Shown here one piece after another: positions 28,291-37,245 of a stretch of 64,000 bases of DNA. Numbering within the stretch: position 1 is the first letter of the stretch; the number at the start of each line of letters is the position of its first letter. The notes under the pieces are model-generated. The model made no database searches and was not told the DNA's origin. It saw nothing but the letters and a program-made list of their open reading frames with translations. Location of the stretch: assembly GCF_001280005.1 (NCBI RefSeq), contig NZ_LGDW01000085.1:24213-88212 (forward strand). The letters run 5' to 3'. The DNA comes from Streptomyces sp. NRRL WC-3618 (lineage in GTDB: Bacteria; Actinomycetota; Actinomycetes; Streptomycetales; Streptomycetaceae). Position numbers and translations under genes: made by a program.

Positions 28291-28758
28291 GTGCGTACGA
28301 CCTTGAGGGTGGCGGCCTACGCCGTCTGTGTCCGAAACGGCCAGATCCTGCTCGCCCGCAGCCCCGCCGACGGAGGCGGCCACGAATGGGTCCTGCCGGG
28401 CGGCGGCATGGAACACGGCGAGGATCCCTACCACACCGTCCGCCGCGAGCTCATGGAGGAGACGGGCTACCGCATCGATGTGACGGGCCTGCTGGGCATC
28501 GACTCCGTCCGCCACACGTTCACGCACCGCTGGCGGCGTCCGAGGGACCACCACGGCGTACGGCTGGTGTACGAGGGCCTGATCACCGGCGGCGAACTCC
28601 GCCCGGAGGTGAACGGTTCCACGGACCTGGCCGCCTGGCACGACCTGGACGCGGTGGCGGGACTGCGGACGGTGCGGATGGTCGACGTCGGGCTGGAGCT
28701 GTGGCGGGAGCGGCCGGTCACGGGGAGGGCCGCGAAGGCCGGGGAGCAGCCCGAGTAG
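28291..28758 (+). CDS. Nudix hydrolase
   Basis: About 155 residues. The Nudix box GX5EX7REUXEEXGU is complete: GGMEHGEDPYHTV then RRELMEETGYRI. The N-terminal strand VAAYAVCVRNGQILLARSP and WVLPGGG fit the fold. It hydrolyses a nucleoside diphosphate linked to another group, in the cytoplasm with Mg or Mn; substrate cannot be assigned. GTG 28291 has no ribosome site but has a plausible -10 immediately upstream. Confidence 0.92.
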   Translation: MRTTLRVAAYAVCVRNGQILLARSPADGGGHEWVLPGGGMEHGEDPYHTVRRELMEETGYRIDVTGLLGIDSVRHTFTHRWRRPRDHHGVRLVYEGLITGGELRPEVNGSTDLAAWHDLDAVAGLRTVRMVDVGLELWRERPVTGRAAKAGEQPE

Positions 28759-28936
28759 CCCGAGCGGTCCAACCAGCCCGAGCGGTCCGAGCGGACCGAG
28801 CGGTCCCCGGGAGGGGTTCAGTACCCCGGCAGATGAACGCGGAGTGACCGGCTTCGGGCCGTCTGCCGTGCGGTCGTGAACGGGCGAGGTGGCCCAAGAT
28901 CCACGTACGGAGATCGGTGTCGCGCGTTGCTGCCTC

Positions 28937-28958
28937 GTTCACGCACAGGTCATCCCTG
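28937..28958 (+). promoter_or_regulatory. possible PHO box ahead of the metallophosphoesterase
   Basis: Two adjacent 11-base units, GTTCACGCACA and GGTCATCCCTG, resemble the direct repeats bound by PhoP in Streptomyces (roughly GKTCAYYYRSG, from memory). They lie 89-110 bases upstream of the phosphoesterase start. Match is partial. Confidence 0.3.
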
Positions 28959-29046
28959 TTGCCAAGCATCCAAGGAGAGCGGGACGTTCGCGACTGCGAT
29001 CACCCGTGACCACTTCCGACGCGTTCGCACTCGGGGAGACCGCGCC

Positions 29047-30813
29047 ATGTCGCGCACACGCTCTGTCGCCGGCTCCACGCTGGGACCCAACCGACGTACG
29101 GTACTCGCCGCGGCCGGGGCGGTGTCCGTCTCGGCGGGCGTCGGCTACGCGCTGCGGCCCAGTGACAGCCAGGCCGCCACGGTGGCCGAAGCCGCCGCCG
29201 AGGGTCCGGTGACCGTGCCCCGGCAGGCGGTGCCGGCCGGGCTCGGCCCGTTCACCCGGGGCACCACGCTCAACAACGTCTCCGCGCCCCTCGGCGCGGG
29301 CGGCTACCGGCGCCTCGGCGAGGGCCCGGCCTGGCAGCGGGTCGTACGGTCGGAACTGGCCGAGCCCCGCTCCGGCCGTGCCGCCCGCCGGACCACGATG
29401 GCGGCCTTCGTCCAGTTCACGGACCTTCACCTGACCGACGTACAGCACCCGCTGCGCCTGGAGTACATGCGTTCGGCCGACCAGGACGCCTGGCGCCCGC
29501 AGGAGGCGCTGACCGTGCAGGGGGCGACCTCGCTGGTCGAGCGGATCAACGCGTTGCGCGGAGCGCCCGTCACCGGCTCCCCGCTCCACTTCGTGATGAC
29601 CACCGGCGACAACACGGACAACAACGCGCACTCCGAGCTGGAGTGGTTCATGAAGGTGATGAGCGGCGGCCGTATGACGCCGAACACCGGTGACCCGCGC
29701 CACTACGAGGGCGTCCAGAACAGCGGCCTCCCGCTCTACTGGCAGCCGGACTCCGTCACCCGCGACTTCGACAAGCGGCACGGCTTCCCGCACATCGAGG
29801 GCTTCCTCGCGGCGGCGATACGAGAAGTCCGCAGCCCGGGCCTGAACATGCCCTGGTACTCGACGGTCGGCAACCACGACTCCCTGCCCCTCGGCTGCTA
29901 CGCCTCCCACAGCGACCCCTTCCTCACCGACTTCGCGGTGGGCGGCAAGAAGCTGATGGATCTGCCGGCGGCGCGCAGCAAGGCGCTCCAGGACCAGATC
30001 AGGAGCTCCCAGGACCCGAGGGGCATCGCGTTCCGCGAGCTGATCCAGGCCCACACCCGGGACCTGCGCTCGGTCACCCCGGACGAGAAGAGGGCCCCGT
30101 TCACCCGGGCGGACTATCTGAAGGCGCACCTGGACCCGGCGTACGCGGGCGTGGGCCCGGTCGGCCACGGCTACTCGAAGGACAACCTCGACGCCGGCAC
30201 CCAGTACTACACCTTCCGGATCTCGGACGACGTCATCGGCATCAGCATCGACACCACCGACCCGGGCGGCCACTACCAGGGCTCGATCGGCGCGGCCCAA
30301 GTGCGCTGGCTGGAAAGGACGTTGAAGGAACAAGAGAAGGCCGGCTCGTACGCCATCGTGTTCAGCCACCACACCAGCGAGTCGATGACGAACACCCACC
30401 TCGACCCGGCCCACCCGACCGAGCGGCGCTACGACGGCGGGGCTCTCGTGTCCCTCCTCGCCAGCCACCGCAACGTCCTCGCCTGGGTGAACGGCCACAT
30501 CCACCGCAACGTCATCACCGCGCACTCGGCTCCGGACAACCGCTCGTTCTGGGAGATCTCGACCGCGTCACACATCGACTTCCCCCAACTGGCCGGCATC
30601 ATCGAGCTGGTGGACAACAACGACGGCACGCTCTCGCTGTTCACGACGCTGGTGGAGTCGGCGGCCCCGCACCGCACGGACTACTCGGACCTGTCACAGA
30701 CGGGACTGGCGGCCCTGTACAGGGAGTTGTCGTTCAACGCGCCGGGGTCGGGGAGGGATCTGTCGGGGAGTGCGGGGGACCGGAACGTGGAGCTGGTCCT
30801 GAAGAAGGGCTGA
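29047..30813 (+). CDS. Tat-exported metallophosphoesterase (PPA1498-like)
   Basis: About 588 residues. A twin-arginine signal, GPNRRTVLAAAGAVSVSAGVG, is followed by a calcineurin-like fold: FTDLHLTDVQHP (D-x-H), TTGDNTDN (GD), VGNHDS (GNHD), FSHHTSES and WVNGHIHRN (GHxH). All metal ligands are present. It probably hydrolyses a phosphate ester or phosphodiester outside the membrane; the domain arrangement fits the family I recall as TIGR03767. The ATG has GGGGAGA 6 bases upstream. A PHO-box-like repeat lies upstream, which would fit phosphate scavenging. Confidence 0.87.
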   Translation: MSRTRSVAGSTLGPNRRTVLAAAGAVSVSAGVGYALRPSDSQAATVAEAAAEGPVTVPRQAVPAGLGPFTRGTTLNNVSAPLGAGGYRRLGEGPAWQRVVRSELAEPRSGRAARRTTMAAFVQFTDLHLTDVQHPLRLEYMRSADQDAWRPQEALTVQGATSLVERINALRGAPVTGSPLHFVMTTGDNTDNNAHSELEWFMKVMSGGRMTPNTGDPRHYEGVQNSGLPLYWQPDSVTRDFDKRHGFPHIEGFLAAAIREVRSPGLNMPWYSTVGNHDSLPLGCYASHSDPFLTDFAVGGKKLMDLPAARSKALQDQIRSSQDPRGIAFRELIQAHTRDLRSVTPDEKRAPFTRADYLKAHLDPAYAGVGPVGHGYSKDNLDAGTQYYTFRISDDVIGISIDTTDPGGHYQGSIGAAQVRWLERTLKEQEKAGSYAIVFSHHTSESMTNTHLDPAHPTERRYDGGALVSLLASHRNVLAWVNGHIHRNVITAHSAPDNRSFWEISTASHIDFPQLAGIIELVDNNDGTLSLFTTLVESAAPHRTDYSDLSQTGLAALYRELSFNAPGSGRDLSGSAGDRNVELVLKKG

Positions 30814-30957
30814 CGGCCCGGGAGTTCGGCACGGCGCGAAGGCTGAAAGTCGCTCAACCGGACCACCCCGGGCAACCTCACTCCCGCCCCTCGGGTCCCT
30901 CCCCTGGACCGACACTCGGCGAGGACGCGCCGACGGTCATGAACAAGGGGGAACGGC

Positions 30958-32145
30958 ATGCCAGTCATCAAGAGGCAGAGCGTCAAGGGGCAGGGCAGCA
31001 GGAAGCAGGGCAAGAGGCTCGTCGGGATGGCCGCGGCGATCGCCGTAGCGGCAGGCGCGTTCGCGGCGCCCGCGATGGCGGCGGCGCCGGCTGAAAGGGG
31101 CGGCGGTCACGAGGCCACCCGCGAGGCCATGAACGCCGCCGTCCAGGACGGCGTACCCGGTGTGGCCCTCCAGGCCAAGGACCGGCACGGCGTGTGGAAA
31201 GCGACCGCCGGTGTCGGCAACCTCAAGACCAAGCAGCCGCGCAGCGCCCAGGACAACTTCCGGGCGGGCAGCATCACGAAGACCTTCATCGCGACGGTCC
31301 TGCTCCAACTGGAGGCCGAGGGGCGGGTGTCGCTCGACGACACCGTCGACAAGTGGCTGCCCGGAGTGGTCAGCGGTAACGGACACGACGGCCGCCAGAT
31401 CACCCTCCGCCAGCTCCTCAACCACACCAGCGGCATCTTCAACTACACCGAGGACGAGAACTTCGTCCACGACGTCTTCCTCGCGGAGGGCTTCTTCAAG
31501 AACCGGTACCGAACCTGGACCCCGAACGAGATCGTCAGGATCGCCATGGGTCACAAGCCCGAGTTCGCCCCGGGCGCCGACTGGAGTTACTCCAACACCA
31601 ACTACGTGATCGCCGGCATGGTCATCAAGAAGGTGACCGGCAACTCGTACGGCGACGAGGTCCGCCGGCGCGTCATCAAGCCGCTCGGGCTGCACGGCAC
31701 GTACATGCCCGGGACGAGCCCCACCGTCCCCCGGCCCAGCAGCCGCGCCTACTCGACGCTCGCCGAGAACCCCACCGGCAAGATCTACGACGTCACCGAA
31801 CTCAACCCCTCGATGGCGAACTCCGCCGGCGAGATCATCTCCAACCCCGGTGACCTGAACCGCTTCTACTCGGCGCTGATGCGCGGCAAGATCCTGCCCG
31901 CCGAGCAGCTCACCGAGATGAAGACGACCGTCGCCGCCGGGGCCGACGGACGCGACGGGCTCGGGGTCTTCGCATACGACCTGAGCTGCGGGGTCACCAT
32001 CTGGGGGCACAGCGGCGGCATCCACGGTTCCAGCTCCATGGCGGTCACCACGGCCGACGGCGAACACTCCCTCGCCGTCAACTTCAACGGCGACTGGAGC
32101 GGCGGCCCGCTGGAGGTCGTCCAGGCGGAGTACTGCGGAAGCTGA
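30958..32145 (+). CDS. secreted serine beta-lactamase-family protein (D-Ala-D-Ala carboxypeptidase-like)
   Basis: About 395 residues. A signal peptide (KQGKRLVGMAAAIAVAAGAF ending APAMAAA) leads to a class C-type serine hydrolase domain. The active-site SxxK is in RAGSITKTF, the YxN is in DWSYSNTNYVIAGM, and the third motif HSG is in IWGHSGGIHGSSSM. It contains LRQLLNHTSGI, typical of this family. It could be a D-alanyl-D-alanine carboxypeptidase, esterase or amidase acting outside the cell; true beta-lactamase activity is not implied. ATG 30958 follows AAGGGGGAAC. Confidence 0.9.
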   Translation: MPVIKRQSVKGQGSRKQGKRLVGMAAAIAVAAGAFAAPAMAAAPAERGGGHEATREAMNAAVQDGVPGVALQAKDRHGVWKATAGVGNLKTKQPRSAQDNFRAGSITKTFIATVLLQLEAEGRVSLDDTVDKWLPGVVSGNGHDGRQITLRQLLNHTSGIFNYTEDENFVHDVFLAEGFFKNRYRTWTPNEIVRIAMGHKPEFAPGADWSYSNTNYVIAGMVIKKVTGNSYGDEVRRRVIKPLGLHGTYMPGTSPTVPRPSSRAYSTLAENPTGKIYDVTELNPSMANSAGEIISNPGDLNRFYSALMRGKILPAEQLTEMKTTVAAGADGRDGLGVFAYDLSCGVTIWGHSGGIHGSSSMAVTTADGEHSLAVNFNGDWSGGPLEVVQAEYCGS

Positions 32146-32226
32146 TCCCCGACTCGACACACGAGGACGGGCCCCCGGTCGCCCGGCGGCCCCTCCTCTC
32201 CCCTCCTGGTTCTGCCCGGTCCGTCA

Positions 32227-33297
32227 CTACCGGGGCAGCACCACGACGTACGCCGCCGGCTCGCGGTCCCCCGACGCCATCAGAGCCGTACGTACGACAG
32301 TCGCCTGCTGGTCGATCGCCTCGCGCAGCTTGCGCGGCGTGATGTGGACGACCGTGATGCCGAGTCGCTCCAGGTGCTCGCGCTTACGGGCGTACTCCGA
32401 CCACAGCGCGTCGTCCTCCTCCTGGTGACCCGGGCGCGGGGCGCGGGTGTCCAGCTCCACCGCCACCGCGTGGTCGGGCCAGTAGGCGTCGAGGCCACCG
32501 AGGTGCGGACCGCCCGGCAGGCGCAGGTCGACGTTCCATACGGGGTCCGGGAGGCCGTACTCGCGCACCATCCGGAACAGCCGGTCCTCCGCGATCGCCC
32601 GGCCCTCGGCGAGCAGGGAGTCGACGGCGTCCACGACATGCGGGCGGCCGAGCAGCCGCCCCTGGTTCAACTCCCGTACCACCGCCGCCGGTTCACTGTG
32701 TCCGCCGCGCACCGCGTCGGTCAGCAGCCGGCGTACGGCGTCGGCGTCCGTGAGACCGGCCACCGCGTCGGCGAGGGCGCGCGGGACCGGGGCGACCGGG
32801 ATCCCGTCGACCAGCTCGGGCGTGGGCAGCGACGAGGAGCGGACGATACGGACGCAGCCCGTGGAGCGCAGTCGGCGCAGCCGGGGGACCAGCACGTCGA
32901 GGGTGCCGAGGGACAGCAGCGGCGGCGCGGACGAGAAACCGTGCAGGGCGAGTGCGGCGAGGCCGGTGATCATGGCCTCGGCGTAGACCGGACGGCCTCG
33001 CTCCCGGTACGGCTGCTCGGCGTCGGGCTGGGCCGGAACTCCCGTCGACGTCCGCTCCTTCGCCGTGTACAGCAGGGCCGCGTGCAGCCGCTCCTCGCTG
33101 GTGGGCGGGCCCGGGTGCAGCAGGAACACGCCCGGCAGGATCTGCTGCCAGGGTCCACCGGGCCGGCACTGTTCGTTGGCCTCGGCGGCGGCGATGCCGT
33201 GGGCCCGCAGTTGCGCGGTGGTCAGTACCCGGCGCTGTACGTGCGACAGGTGGCGGAGGGGGCGGGTGCTCGGGGAGAGCGGGGTGTTGTGGGTCAT
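32227..33297 (-). CDS. AbiEi/DUF559-like protein with N-terminal winged-helix region
   Basis: About 356 residues. The N-terminal part (LSHVQRRVLTTAQLRAHGIA to LPGVFLLHPGPP) resembles the wHTH of AbiEi-type antitoxin-like proteins, the middle carries MITGLAALALHGF, and the C-terminal part (LDAYWPDHAVAVELDTRAPR to YARKREHLERLGITVVHITP) resembles the DUF559/Vsr-like PD-(D/E)xK nuclease fold. The E-x-D after the strand is kept, but the usual H of EVDG-x-H is not seen. No toxin partner gene is adjacent. ATG 33297 has a GGAG site 4 bases upstream. Function unknown. Confidence 0.7.
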   Translation of the reverse strand: MTHNTPLSPSTRPLRHLSHVQRRVLTTAQLRAHGIAAAEANEQCRPGGPWQQILPGVFLLHPGPPTSEERLHAALLYTAKERTSTGVPAQPDAEQPYRERGRPVYAEAMITGLAALALHGFSSAPPLLSLGTLDVLVPRLRRLRSTGCVRIVRSSSLPTPELVDGIPVAPVPRALADAVAGLTDADAVRRLLTDAVRGGHSEPAAVVRELNQGRLLGRPHVVDAVDSLLAEGRAIAEDRLFRMVREYGLPDPVWNVDLRLPGGPHLGGLDAYWPDHAVAVELDTRAPRPGHQEEDDALWSEYARKREHLERLGITVVHITPRKLREAIDQQATVVRTALMASGDREPAAYVVVLPR

Positions 33298-33465
33298 GAC
33301 TCCGACTTTCCCGTGTCCGATCCGTCCGCTAACCGCTGTTACACGCCCGTTGACAATTCCGGACAAGCTCGCCCTAAAGTGCAAGCGTTCGAGTGCCGAA
33401 AGATGCTGGTCCCTCCGGGGGTTACGGGATGGGGTGCCCGGGTTCGGTAACGGTGGTTCGTTGTC

Positions 33466-33507
33466 GGGTGCGGGTGCGGGTGCGGGTGCGGGTGCGGGTG
33501 CGGGTGC
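33466..33507 (+). repeat. (GGGTGC)7 hexanucleotide tract
   Basis: Seven perfect copies of GGGTGC (GCACCC on the other strand). The tract continues directly from the tail of a family A repeat, whose other copies end in GCACCCGC without expansion. It looks like slippage from the element's tail. Confidence 0.95.
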
Positions 33508-33562
33508 GTGGGGGCTGGTCGCGCAGTTCCCCGCGCCCCTGAAAAGCAGGGGCTGCGCCCCA
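33500..33562 (-). repeat. family A intergenic repeat, copy 1
   Basis: On the minus strand it reads a GGGGCGCAGCCCCTG hairpin region, then AGGGGCGCGGGGAACTGCGC and GACCAGCCCCCACGCACCCG. It lies 55 bases beyond the stop of pepN copy 2 in the same orientation. The core is shared with copies at 56841-56889 and 63930-63979. Confidence 0.9.
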
Positions 33563-33617
33563 TGCTTTTCGGCCCGCAGGGCCCGTGCTTAGCCCCCACC
33601 GGGCCGCACCCGACCCC

Positions 33618-36215
33618 TTACCTCGCCGCCGCCCCGTCGCAGGCCTGTGCCCGCAGGGCACGGGCCAGGTCGTCCCGGGACTCCAGGACCAGGCGCCGCA
33701 GGGCCGGCGCCGCGTCCGCGTGGTCCGTCAGCCAGGCGTCCGTCGCCGCCAACGTCTCCGGCGAGTCCTGGAGGGACGGGAACAGGCCCCGTACGACGTC
33801 CATGCCGATCTGGATCGAGCGGTCGGCCCACGTCCGTTCGATCACCGCGAAGTACTTGTCCGTGTACGACGCGAGAAGCTCCCGCTGCGAGCCCTGCGTG
33901 AACCCCGAGATGGTGGCCTCGACGAGGGCGTTGGACAGCGCGTCCGACTCCACGACCTGGGCCCACGCCTGTGCCTTGACGGCGGCCGAGGGACGGGCGG
34001 CGAGGCAGCGGACCTGGTGGCGCTTGCCGGACGCCGTGTCGTCGCGGGCGAGTTCGGCGGCGAGCGCCTTCTCGTCGGCGACGCCGTGCGAGGTGAGCGG
34101 TTCCAGGAACGACCACCGCAGTTCCTGGTCGACGTCGAGGCCGTCGATCTTTGCCGTGCCCTCCAGCAGCCCCTGGAGCAGCTGGAGATCGGCCTCACTG
34201 GACGCCACGGCCGCGAAGAAGCGGGCCCATGTCAGCTGGTGCTGGCTGCCCGGTTCGGCCAGCCGCAGTTCCTTCAACGCGCCCTCGGCGAGCAGACGTT
34301 CACCGGTCGCCCGCCAGTCGGGGGCCACGTAGTGGGTGAGCGCGGAGCCCGCCCAGGCGTGCAGCATCTGCAGGACGCCGATGTCCGACTCGCGCCCCGC
34401 GAACCGCAGCACCAGGTCGACGAAGTCCCGGGCCGGCATCAGCGCGTCCCGCGTCAGGTTCCACAGCGCGGACCAGCACAGGGCGCGGGCGAGCGGGTCG
34501 GTGATGTCGCCGAGGTGCGCCCGCAGCGTCGCCAACGAGCCCTCGTCGAACCGGATCTTGCAGTACGTCAGGTCGTCGTCGTTGACCAGGACGAGGTCCG
34601 GGGCCTCGCTCCCGACCAGCTCACCGACCACGGTGCGGGGCCCGTCCACATCGGCCTCGGCACGCGCGTACCGCTCCAGCACGCCGTCCGGCGAACGCCG
34701 GTAGAGACCGACCGCCACCCGGTGCGGGCGCAGTTCGGGGTGCGACTCGGCCGCCTCCTGGATCACGGCGAGCTCGGTGATCAGCCCGTCCGCGCTCAAC
34801 AGCACCGCCGGGGTGAGGGAGTTGACCCCGGCCGTCTGGAGCCACGCCTGCGACCAGGACGCCATGTCCCGCCCACTGGTCTCCTCCAGCACGGACAGCA
34901 GATCGCCGAGGCGCGTGTTGCCGTACGCGTGCCGCTTGAAGTACCGCCGCGCGCCTTCGAGGAACGCCTCCGGGCCCACGTAGGCGACGAGTTGCTTGAG
35001 GACGGAGGCACCCTTGGCGTACGTGATGCCGTCGAAGTTGAGCTTGGCGTCCTCCAGGTCGCGGATGTCGGCCGTGACGGGGTGGGTGGAGGGGAGCTGG
35101 TCGGCGCGGTAGGCCCAGGCCTTGCGGTTGTTGGCGAAGGTGACCCAGCCGTTGGTGAAGCGGGTCGCCTCGACGAGGGAGAAGGCCCCCATGAAGTCGG
35201 CGAAGGACTCCTTGAGCCACAGGTCGTCCCACCACTCCATGGTGACGAGGTCGCCGAACCACATGTGGGCCATCTCGTGCAGGACGACGTTCGCCCGCCG
35301 CTCGTACGCCGCCTGCGTCACCTTCCCGCGGAAGATGAACTCCTCGCGGAACGTGACCAGCCCCGGGTTCTCCATCGCGCCGAGGTTGTACTCGGGCACG
35401 AAGGCCTGGTCGTACTTCCCGAAGGGATACGGGTAGTCGAAGTGGTCGTGGAAGAAGTCCAGCCCCTGCTTGGTGACGAGGAAGACGTCGTCGGAGTCGA
35501 AGTAGGGGGCGAGACCCTTGCGGCACATGGCGCCGAGGGGGATGTCGAGGGTCGTACCGTCGGCGAACGTACGGGAGTACGCATCGGTGACGTAGTGGTA
35601 GGGCCCCGCGAGGATGGCGGTGATGTAGGTGGAGATGGGCTTGGTCTCGGCGAACCGCCACACCCCGTCCGTGAGTTCCCCGAGCCCGTTGCTCCACGCG
35701 ACCCACTCCTGGGGCGCCCGCACCTCGAACCGGAAGGGCGCCTTCAGGTCGGGCTGCTCGAAGTTGGCGAAAACGCGCCGGGAGTCGGCGGGCTCGTACT
35801 GCGTGTACAGGTACACCTCGCCGTCCTCGGGGTCGACGAAGCGGTGCAGGCCCTCGCCGGTGCGGGAGTAGGCGCACTGGGCGTCGACCACCAGCTCGTT
35901 GTCCGCGGCGAGATCCTCCAGGAGGATGCGCGTGCCGTCGAAGACGGCCCCCGGGTCGAGATCCCGGCCGTTGAGGGAGACGGCGGTCACACTCGGCGCG
36001 ATGAGATCCGCGAAACTGGTGGCACCGGGCTCGGCGCACCGGAAGCGGACGGTGGTCACGGACCGGAAGGTCCGAACCCCGCCCCCGCCCTCACCGCTTC
36101 CCGTTTCCCTGTCACCCACGGCGGACCGCACGTCGAGAAACACCTCGTACCCGTCGACGGACAGCAGCGCGGCCCGCTCCCGGGCCTCGTCGCGGGACAG
36201 ATTCTCACCGGGCAC
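33618..36215 (-). CDS. pepN: aminopeptidase N (M1 metallopeptidase), copy 2
   Basis: About 865 residues. GAMENPGLVTFREE, the zinc site HEMAH (residues 313-317) and WLKESFA are intact, and the rest is full length. It is a paralogue of the protein at 20938-18356. Differences include a short Gly/Glu-rich insertion near residue 38 (GDRETGSGEGGGGV). GTG 36215 has GAGGGAGT 5 bases upstream. It is divergent from the Rv2466c-like gene, an arrangement also seen around M. tuberculosis pepN. Confidence 0.95.
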   Translation of the reverse strand: MPGENLSRDEARERAALLSVDGYEVFLDVRSAVGDRETGSGEGGGGVRTFRSVTTVRFRCAEPGATSFADLIAPSVTAVSLNGRDLDPGAVFDGTRILLEDLAADNELVVDAQCAYSRTGEGLHRFVDPEDGEVYLYTQYEPADSRRVFANFEQPDLKAPFRFEVRAPQEWVAWSNGLGELTDGVWRFAETKPISTYITAILAGPYHYVTDAYSRTFADGTTLDIPLGAMCRKGLAPYFDSDDVFLVTKQGLDFFHDHFDYPYPFGKYDQAFVPEYNLGAMENPGLVTFREEFIFRGKVTQAAYERRANVVLHEMAHMWFGDLVTMEWWDDLWLKESFADFMGAFSLVEATRFTNGWVTFANNRKAWAYRADQLPSTHPVTADIRDLEDAKLNFDGITYAKGASVLKQLVAYVGPEAFLEGARRYFKRHAYGNTRLGDLLSVLEETSGRDMASWSQAWLQTAGVNSLTPAVLLSADGLITELAVIQEAAESHPELRPHRVAVGLYRRSPDGVLERYARAEADVDGPRTVVGELVGSEAPDLVLVNDDDLTYCKIRFDEGSLATLRAHLGDITDPLARALCWSALWNLTRDALMPARDFVDLVLRFAGRESDIGVLQMLHAWAGSALTHYVAPDWRATGERLLAEGALKELRLAEPGSQHQLTWARFFAAVASSEADLQLLQGLLEGTAKIDGLDVDQELRWSFLEPLTSHGVADEKALAAELARDDTASGKRHQVRCLAARPSAAVKAQAWAQVVESDALSNALVEATISGFTQGSQRELLASYTDKYFAVIERTWADRSIQIGMDVVRGLFPSLQDSPETLAATDAWLTDHADAAPALRRLVLESRDDLARALRAQACDGAAAR

Positions 36216-36352
36216 GGAACACTCCCTCGATTGTCATCAGTACGGCCGACCAGCACCGATCCTGCCACGCACCACTGACACCGGGCACCCGGGAATGCGA
36301 CGGTGGCGCGGATACGTTCCCCCTGGAAAGAGCGCCCTTCCTTAGGAGATCC

Positions 36353-37009
36353 ATGTCCGAGACGACCTCGACCAAGACGCCCGTCGACTTCTGGTTCGAC
36401 CCGCTCTGCCCCTGGGCCTGGATGACCTCCCGGTGGGTCCTGGAGGTGGAGAAGGTCCGCGACATCGAGGTCCGCTGGCACATCATGAGTCTGGCGGTGC
36501 TCAACGAGGACAAGCTCGACGAGCTGCCCGAGGAGTACCGCGAGATGCTCGCGGTGAAGGCCTGGCAGCCGGTGAAGGTCGCGACGGCGGCCTGGCAGAA
36601 GCACGGCGCCGACGTCCTCGGCCCCCTCTACACGGCCCTGGGCACGCGCATCCACAACAACGGCGAGGGCGCGACCCTCGAGGCGATAGCCGGCGCCCTC
36701 GCGGACGTCGGCCTGCCCGCCGACCTGATCGACTACGCCGAGCAGGAGAACTTCGAGTTCGACGCCGAGCTGCGCGCCTCCCACAAGGAGGGCATCACCA
36801 AGGTCGGCCAGGACGTCGGCACCCCGGTGATCGCGGTCCCCGGTGCCGACGGCGAGCAGATCGCCTTCTTCGGCCCGGTCGTCACCCCGGCCCCGAAGGG
36901 CGAGGAGGCCGCCAAGCTGTGGGACGGCACCCTCCTGGTCGCCTCGGTCCCCGGCTTCTACGAGATCAAGCGCTCGCGGACGGCGGGACCGGACTTCAGC
37001 AACCTGTAG
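36353..37009 (+). CDS. DsbA-like, Rv2466c-family mycothiol-dependent reductase
   Basis: About 218 residues of thioredoxin fold with a helical insertion. The opening VDFWFDPLCPWAWMTSRWVL and following VRDIEVRWHIMSLAVLNE closely follow M. tuberculosis Rv2466c as I remember it, as do LYTALGTRIHNNG, GQDVGTPVIAV and AFFGPVVTPAPKGEEAAKLW. The active site is CPWA, whereas Rv2466c has CPWC: the second cysteine is alanine here, so a one-cysteine mechanism with mycothiol is likely. The ATG has TTAGGAG 7 bases upstream. It is divergent from pepN copy 2. Confidence 0.88.
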   Translation: MSETTSTKTPVDFWFDPLCPWAWMTSRWVLEVEKVRDIEVRWHIMSLAVLNEDKLDELPEEYREMLAVKAWQPVKVATAAWQKHGADVLGPLYTALGTRIHNNGEGATLEAIAGALADVGLPADLIDYAEQENFEFDAELRASHKEGITKVGQDVGTPVIAVPGADGEQIAFFGPVVTPAPKGEEAAKLWDGTLLVASVPGFYEIKRSRTAGPDFSNL

Positions 37010-37024
37010 GCGAAGCCGGGTACG

Positions 37025-37063
37025 GGGCGGCCCCCGCGAGTCATGTCCTCGCGGGGGCCGCCC
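37025..37063. terminator. terminator after the Rv2466c-like gene
   Basis: A 16-bp perfect stem GGGCGGCCCCCGCGAG / CTCGCGGGGGCCGCCC with a 7-base loop, 16 bases after the stop codon. Confidence 0.85.
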
Positions 37064-37133
37064 GTCGTTCCGCCTGCCCTCGTGTCCGGTGAGAAGACGA
37101 TCACGAGGCAGGACGCTTCATAGCCGAAGTTTA

Positions 37134-37150
37134 TTGCACATAGCTTGCAA
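37134..37150. repeat. inverted repeat in an AT-rich pocket
   Basis: TTGCA-N7-TGCAA within an unusually AT-rich 50-base pocket between two terminators. No gene is visible. It may be a remnant promoter or protein-binding site. Confidence 0.4.
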
Positions 37151-37165
37151 CTGCGTGCTAACAAT

Positions 37166-37201
37166 AAAAAGCCCCTCGTGTGACGCGCACGAGGGGCTTT
37201 T
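37166..37201. terminator. terminator of the sulfur operon, with A/T tails
   Basis: A perfect stem AAAAGCCCCTCGTG / CACGAGGGGCTTTT with a TGACGCG loop. It has U-runs in both directions, rare in this window, and lies 45 bases beyond the tauD-like stop on the minus strand. Confidence 0.9.
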
Positions 37202-37245
37202 CGTCGCCGACGAGGAACCGGCTTACGGACCGTCTGGGGATCGGT

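Larger units (their letters stand above)
33298..33617. other. intergenic region with hexamer tract and repeat element
   Basis: This 320-base region lies between the promoter of the AbiEi-like gene and the end of pepN copy 2. It contains the promoter area (33298-33420), a hexamer tract, and a family A repeat. No credible gene is visible. Confidence 0.6.

Noticed and set aside
33466..33507. Hexamer tract as a CRISPR array
   Set aside because: Units are only 6 bases with no spacers, and no cas genes are present.
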